Below, one piece after another: positions 58,630 to 64,000 of a stretch of 64,000 nucleotides of DNA. The stretch covers positions 1,700,959 to 1,764,958 of the forward strand of contig JAQFVV010012574.1 in NCBI GenBank assembly GCA_028023455.1, written 5' to 3'. How positions within the stretch are numbered: position 1 is the first letter of the stretch; every line of letters starts with the position of its first letter. The position numbers and the translations under genes were made by a program. The notes beneath the pieces were generated by a model. The model saw nothing but the letters and a program-made list of their open reading frames with translations. It ran no database searches and was not told the DNA's origin. This DNA comes from Epiperipatus broadwayi. Taxonomy: Eukaryota > Onychophora > Udeonychophora > Euonychophora > Peripatidae.

Positions 58630-58985
58630 AATTCATGTACTTGGAGATTAAATGTAATATAGAGGATTTGAACACAGACTTTCAAGATCCCTTCTGCTAT
58701 CCATTCTATCTCAAATAACCGATACACACTGTCTTGCATTGATGGTCGAGAGGTCAGTGTGACTGCCTTGCACTTGCAGGCAGTTGCCCAGGTTGCAGAT
58801 TCGCGTCCCCGGCCGATGCTATGACACTTAAAAAAAACAAAAAACGATACACATGACCACAGACTTGTGAAAAGGATAAATGATCACCAATATAAGTATT
58901 TTGTGCAGGTTAACTATAATGGAAATTTTTTCATAAATTTAAAAATTACTATTTTAAGTAGTTGCTCAAAAAAAATCATCAAGCC
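58630..58985 (-). mobile_element. SINE family S2, interrupted by an S1 SINE
   Basis: The minus-strand 3' part (58630-58720) matches 38640-38770. The 5' linker GATAAATGATCACCAATATA (58876-58895) and TAGTTGCTC (58960-58968) match the 47495-47705 copy. The hammerhead-like segment carries an insertion of about 40 bases and lacks CTGANGA. It is split at 58729-58844. Confidence 0.65.
58729..58844 (+). mobile_element. tRNA-derived SINE, family S1, nested in S2
   Basis: TGGTCGAGAGGTCAG head, B-box-like GATTCGCGTCC, GATGCTATGACAC end and an A-rich tail. CGATACACA flanks it at 58720-58728 and 58845-58853. Removing it restores the S2 element (compare 38640-38670), giving relative ages. Confidence 0.88.
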
Positions 58986-59189
58986 TTACAGGAACCAATC
59001 AATATGGGACAATGTTAGAGCAATGCATGATCTATTTTCAGAAAAGTAGAAGGAACACTGTTTGATCAAGTCAACCTGCTACTTGGATGCTCAAGACTCC
59101 CATAATTTTCAGTCAATTAATCACATTTGTGAAACAAAGTCTTGGTCTTATATTTAATATATAAATACATTAACAAAGCATAGCTACTA

Positions 59190-59303
59190 GTCAAGCATTG
59201 GTGGTCGAGTGGTCAGCACAGCAGCCTTACAAGCAGTTGTCCCGGGTTTGCGTGTTTGCTTCCTCTCCGATGCTTTGACACATGGAAAAAAACATAACCA
59301 ATA
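59190..59303 (+). mobile_element. tRNA-derived SINE, family S1
   Basis: GCATTGGTGGTCGAGTGGTC head, GCCTTACAAGCAG, GATGCTTTGACACATGG and a poly-A tail. It is flanked by AGCTACTA at 59182-59189 and 59304-59311. Confidence 0.87.
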
Positions 59304-59311
59304 AGCTACTA

Positions 59312-60857
59312 CTTTTCCTCTAAATTAACTAGACTTTGAAAAGTTCAATATATTGTAACTTAAATTTGAAAACACTCAATCATGGACTTATTTTAATCCA
59401 TATTGATATCTAATTGTTGAAAACTTTAGTAACAGGTGAAACATTTAATCTGAACCCACCTTTAGGAATCAACAATTTACTTTTTAACAAAAAAAATCTT
59501 TAACATATACATATAATGTTCAAATCAATCTCCCAAATGTTACCACTTTTGAGCAATACCTTCTGTAAATAAGCATAAAGTCTGAACTTCAAACAGCTGA
59601 TTCAAAAGTATGGGAGGGGTTTTTGAACATTTTGCATTTAAATTTTCTGCTAGCGATATACACATGGGATATTTATATATATGAAACTTTATGATAAGTT
59701 AATAAAAATACTTAATTGTTATCTCATTTACTAACTAATGATTAGATATGTTAGATTAGGAAAGAAAACTTTTTTCTACGGTTTATGATGGTTTCTTATA
59801 CTTCTATTTTATAAATTCTTTTATATTGGAAATTTAACGACAAAATCTTTTCAAATTAATATACTTATAGATTTATGTGTGTATATGTATATGTCTATGC
59901 AATGCTTTCTATTGTAAGATATATATAATTCTGTTTGATTACGTTTTTAATAAAATTCTGATAAACAAATTCCTAAGTTTAATTCTAACTTACACTCTAA
60001 ATCATTTTCATTTTAGTTTCTGCAATATAGAAAGTAAAAATTATTAACAGTACAATGTTGAAATATTAATAGATCAAGAATGTTGATCGATTACATTTCT
60101 AAAACAACCAACATATCTGAAAAACATATTAAAATGTCTCGTGTGGTATACATTAACTCATTATTAGAATAGTTTGCTGGTATGCAAATACTCCATCAAT
60201 CTCTTAAGAAAGAAAAAGATCTATTACAACAGAATGTCTAGTCAATAATGATCATGATATTTATACCAGAAAAGATTGTTTACTGTTGAAATAAGATCTT
60301 TCAAGCTACGTAGACGTCAAAGATAAAATAAGTTAAATAAAACAGGTATGGGATTTTAAAAACATTAAACTGAACAGCAACAACGATCTTATTTGCAATA
60401 AGGTTATCAATGAATAATGGAATCTAAATTCTCAAAAAAAGCATATACAAACAATCATTTTATTAAGATGTAGAAAGCAAATAAAAATGACTTTTTATTA
60501 CCTAACTAACAATATATATATTTCATTGAAATATAAACTATAAAAAATGAAAACCTTATACAAAAATTTAAAAGGTAAGAAAGACATAATAATGTTGCTT
60601 CTTGTCTACCTAATCCAAACATACAAAGACATTGCTAAATCCATATTAAACATCCATTTTCCTGACTTTTTTTTTTTTTTTATAATATTTTTTTATTGTT
60701 GGTTTAGGAAGTAAAGAAAAGCAGATCTCCATTCAAAAAATAATAATCACATGATCAATTTTTTTTATTCAAAAACTAATATTAATAAAAAACAGAGGTT
60801 ACACACCCTTTGTGTTTTAAATTTTTTTTTCATAGATTTGTAATTACATAGAGATAA
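59312..60857. other. AT-rich sequence, no gene seen
   Basis: Nothing supported. Confidence 0.45.
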
Positions 60858-61078
60858 AAGGTGGCTGCTGGACGGTTGCATTAGATCCTAAGACATAGGT
60901 GCAGTGCTCTCAGATCCAAAGCTCCTCACTGATGAAGGCCACAAGCCAGAAACTAGTCTGGGGATATTGGATGAGTAGGCACTAGATCGGGATTTTATGC
61001 ACAAGCCTTTTGGCATCCATTGATGGCACTGAGTGGCACTACTGTATGGAGAGTTTTGCCTGTTTTACAAACTAGTAA
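60858..61078 (+). mobile_element. HHR-B unit (B7)
   Basis: TGGCTGCTGGACGGTTGCAT, the hammerhead, GCATCCATTGAT, GTGGCACTACTGTATGGAGA and TTTTGCCTGTTTTA follow in the family order. The next unit (B8) is inverted, tail to tail. Confidence 0.75.
60914..60972 (+). ncRNA. Type I hammerhead motif, family B (B7), best intact copy
   Basis: Outer stem I ATCCAA with TTGGAT (six Watson-Crick pairs), internal loop, inner stem I TCCTCA with TGGGGA (six pairs, one G-U). Core CTGATGA (60929-60935). Stem II GGC-CACAA-GCC bordered by A-A, GAAA (60949-60952), stem III ACT/AGT and the cleavage triplet GTC (C17 at 60958). All conserved core bases are kept. The bordering A-A mismatch in stem II may reduce activity. 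Confidence 0.72.
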
Positions 61079-61139
61079 ATGATGAGAGTTGGTTATAGGA
61101 TGACTACATGGGGAAATCACGGGATCACCAATTTGCCAT

Positions 61140-61415
61140 GGTTACAAAAACTGTTAAAACAGTACCAAACTCTCCATACAGTAGTATTATCCAGTGCACG
61201 CCTTAGTAATCAATGGATGCAAGAAGGTTTGTGTTTAAAATCCCTATCTAGTGCCTGTTCATCCAACATTCCCAGACTAATTTCTACTATGTGGCTTTAT
61301 CAGTGAGGAGCCTTGGATCTGAAATCATGGCACTATATCTTGACATCTAATGATAATGTTTTCAATCCAAGCTCATTCAATTATATAATCAGTCATATAG
61401 ACCCAAACTCAGATC
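61140..61415 (-). mobile_element. HHR-B unit (B8)
   Basis: CTGTTAAAACAG, AACTCTCCATACAGTAGT, TCAATGGATGCAAGAAGG and the hammerhead, then TTTTCAATCCAAGCTCATT as in the full 450-bp unit at 42549-42985. Confidence 0.7.
61261..61319 (-). ncRNA. Hammerhead motif, family B (B8), G8 altered
   Basis: Minus strand core reads CTGATAA. GAAA, GTC, stem I ATCCAAGG-CTCCTCA and the partner strand TGGGAATGTTGG are kept. Expected inactive or weak. Confidence 0.5.
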
Positions 61416-61640
61416 TGTATGCGTTTTTATTTTGGGCTCATATCCTAAGATTTAAGTTCAATGCCCCCAGATCCAAGGCCCCTTACTGATGAAAGTCACA
61501 AGGTAAAAACTACTCTAGTGATATTGGATAAATAGGCACTAGAGAGGGATTTTATACACAAATATTCTTGCATCCATTGATTACTAAGGCTCAAATTGGA
61601 TGATACTACTCTATGAAGAGTTTGTTACATGGGAAAATAA
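61416..61640 (+). mobile_element. HHR-B unit (B9), diverged
   Basis: CAGATCCAAGGCCCCTTACTG, the GCATCCATTGATTACTAAGG-type block and TGAAGAGTTTG follow the family order. Head-to-head with B8. Confidence 0.65.
61470..61530 (+). ncRNA. Hammerhead motif, family B (B9), decayed
   Basis: CTGATGA (61486-61492) is kept, but GAAA is changed to AAAA and the cleavage triplet region to CTC. Stem I is partly broken. Confidence 0.45.
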
Positions 61641-62157
61641 TTATCTAAAAAATTTTCAATCTTGCTCTGCTCTTGAAAACCAGTAAAAGATTTTGCAGAT
61701 CAATATATTAACCATTATATTTTGAGGTGTTTGTTTTTTTAAATATATATTATTGACAATATATGTATATAAAAAGATTGAACTTAGATAAAGTATTAGA
61801 AAGTTGATTCTTTTTTTTTTTTTTTTTTTGGCATCTAAAAAATGAAATGGAATAAACACACATACTCTGCTTGCTTTCAAAGTTAAAATTACTAGTTATC
61901 TTTGATAAACAATTATTATATCTGCACTGAATACAATTGATTTGCTATCATATGATTTATTCATAAAGAGGCTATAAATTATATAACAAAGTTTCAGAAA
62001 AAAATAATAATAATAATAAAAAGCAAGATATTTTAATATATCTATTTTTTTTTCCTGAGAAAATAATATTATATAACAAAACTGTTACAATTTTAAATTT
62101 AAAAATTACATAACACAAATGTTGCATTTAGTAAAAATATAATGGCATCAGAAATGT
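61641..62157. other. AT-rich sequence, T21 run
   Basis: Long poly-T at about 61810-61829. No gene. Confidence 0.45.
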
Positions 62158-62330
62158 AAAACGCCCATGGTGTACTGATTTATGCATTCGCCTACGAAAT
62201 CCATAATGTAGGTTCAAATTCAAAGTAAAGTTTCAGTTGGATGAATAGTCCCCAAACAGGTTCATAGTACTTCCTGGGAGTCAACCCATAACCAATCTAG
62301 AAGGTAGTCAATACTGGAAAGATAGAACAA
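62158..62330 (+). mobile_element. Probable tRNA-derived SINE, S4-like, with body
   Basis: GCCCATGGTGTACTGATTTA and ATTCGCCTACGAAATCC with the B-box-like TAGGTTCAAATTC resemble the S4 head at 46576. A body of about 100 bases (GTCCCCAAACAGGTTCATAG, CTGGGAGTCAACCC) follows. Ends not resolved. Confidence 0.5.
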
Positions 62331-64000
62331 CTTTACTATAGTAAAATATCCACTCCTAGCGATCTTAAAACCAAATAAATGAATTATGTGCATTTTGTAT
62401 GTGCATGTGAGATGAACAAGTATTTGTTTATTAGCTCCAAGCCTTTTATTATTAGTAGTATATTTGAGGCAATTTTAAGTGGATGTTATATGACTTTTAT
62501 GCATATTTAGCCACACCATGACAATGAGCGCAACTTATTCATTCATCGACACTGCCTGCACATACTACCAGGTGATTTATTGTACTTTTGTTAGCTCATA
62601 TTTTCCTAGTCTAGTATGACCAGAGTTTCAATATCAGAGTATATTTTAGTGTATATTCACAGGCATGTTTAGCATTACAATTTATTATTAGCTCCTTTAT
62701 AATTTTTATTTAAAGTATATTATTATTGTTGAGCCTAATCATGTCTCATCCCGACATAGGTATTGTAAATGTTATGTCTCATCCCGGCATCTCCACACTG
62801 ATTTTTTTATGCTATTTTGATTAAGTAAAGTGTATAATTATCTACTAGTAGCCTGGATAAAGACATAGAGGTACATGTACATTGTTTTATAATATGGGTA
62901 CTGGGTTTTGAAATAAAGATTGTATTTAGTGAATAAAGAACTATTGGGTAGTAAATATATAATAAAATTGTAGAAATGATTTTTAAGAAAGGTACTACAA
63001 TGTTTAATAATATCTGTAAATTATAAAAGTAAATTAAAAGAAATAATCATAATTATTGTAAATAAATATTTTATTATATGGATTATTATATTGTAAATAA
63101 ATCTTTTATTAATTAAATACCTTTTTGTTTTAATTGCCATTATAATATCATTGCATAAGCACATCTATTTATCAGAGAATCTACTTTAATAAAGTTGCAT
63201 TAATAATTATATTAAATGTACATTTCAATGGTCACATAGTGTTTATACATTCATTTTGCTTAATAATTATTTAATTATTTTACATGCATTCTTAGGAGAT
63301 GCACTTGTTGGGAAGTTGGCAGCATAAAAAATGCTCTTACTACCATCTACATTGTTTTAATATTGCTTATTCAAATTTGCATCAGAAAATATGATTTCTG
63401 TGTTTTATGGTCAGTAGAAGTGAAATAATTATAGTTCAATAATTGTAAAATATTTAAATGTTTTTCAAATTATTAATTATATATTACTTAAGCATTTGAG
63501 TATTCTGTTATAATGTAATTTCATTTCTATTTTCTTAATATACTAAGATTCCAAAATAAACTAAGAGAAATATCAAAAGTTCCATGTTTAGTTTTAAAGT
63601 ATTACTATTAACATTTTGTTCCAAGTGCATTTTAGTCTGAATTTGAATCCCAAGATCAAGATATCATAAACTTATAAAAGAACTCATATTTGAGATTAAA
63701 ATATTTTAAAAAATAAAATTTGACATTTTAAACTTGCAAAAGAACTTATATTTAAAATAAATACAACATTCCTAGAACCCTAAGGTAAAACATTTAAGAG
63801 TGAAAAGAACCTATATTTGAGATCAAGATATCTTAAGAATTAAGATAAAATATTTTGAATTATAAAAAGCACCTTGTATTTTAATAATCATATTTAGTCG
63901 TGATATTGTCTACAAGAGGATTCGTGCTCTGGTGTAGTTTTCAAAATCCATATCATAGTGCCTGTGTGTGTAGTAATCTTTGATTTTTCAGCTGGCCGGT
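62331..64000. other. AT-rich sequence with duplicated hairpin words, no gene seen
   Basis: ATGTCTCATCCCGACAT (62742-62758) and ATGTCTCATCCCGGCAT (62774-62790) are near-identical 17-base words, each able to pair ATGYC with GRCAT. The last 150 bases are slightly richer in G+C but show no frame. Nothing else supported. Confidence 0.45.

Overview
This is gene-poor, strongly AT-rich nuclear DNA of an animal, most likely an invertebrate. I find no host protein-coding exon, rRNA gene or functional tRNA gene. Metazoan origin is supported by RTE-clade non-LTR retrotransposons, by Merlin and mariner transposase relics, by at least four tRNA-derived SINE families, and by short repeats built around hammerhead ribozymes. 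I cannot name the species. One 500-base N gap lies at 8911-9410.

The strongest coding signal is a tail-to-tail pair of nearly identical RTE retrotransposons at 49.8-56.1 kb, each with one long open frame for an endonuclease plus reverse transcriptase. The plus-strand copy is full length and has a 10-bp target-site duplication. The minus-strand copy is 5'-truncated and has altered C-terminal residues. Older non-LTR fragments lie at 5.3-6.9, 13.5-15.1, 18.6-19.1, 31.1-32.7 and 56.1-56.8 kb. A mariner relic lies at 17.7-18.5 kb and a Merlin relic, with candidate inverted ends, at 28.8-30.3 kb.

The most unusual content is two families of short (about 415-450 bp) repeats, here called HHR-A and HHR-B. 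Each unit carries a type I hammerhead ribozyme fold: CUGANGA core, short stem II, GAAA, a minimal self-complementary stem III, a GUC cleavage triplet, and a paired stem I. Both families occur as single units, as direct tandem dimers (HHR-A at 39.5-40.2 kb, spacing 414-419; HHR-B at 42.5-43.2 kb, spacing 450) and as inverted pairs. This is the architecture of retrozymes, non-autonomous retroelements that replicate through circular RNA cut by hammerheads. A SINE family (47.5, 58.6 and 38.6 kb) and a 411-bp tandem repeat (16.1-16.8 kb) carry a third hammerhead-like motif.

The remainder is palindromic MITE or foldback elements (0.7-1.4, 4.5, 23.9, 33.0, 37.7, 44.3, 47.9, 57.5 and 58.3 kb), microsatellites and unannotatable AT-rich sequence. 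The parts interact as a nested mobile-element landscape. A SINE sits inside another SINE with a duplicated target, a SINE sits inside an RTE relic with a 15-bp duplication, and a MITE abuts a truncated retrozyme unit. The two intact RTE frames are the only plausible source of reverse transcriptase in the window. Whether RTE enzymes or an element outside the window (for example a Penelope-like element) mobilise the hammerhead repeats cannot be decided from this sequence.
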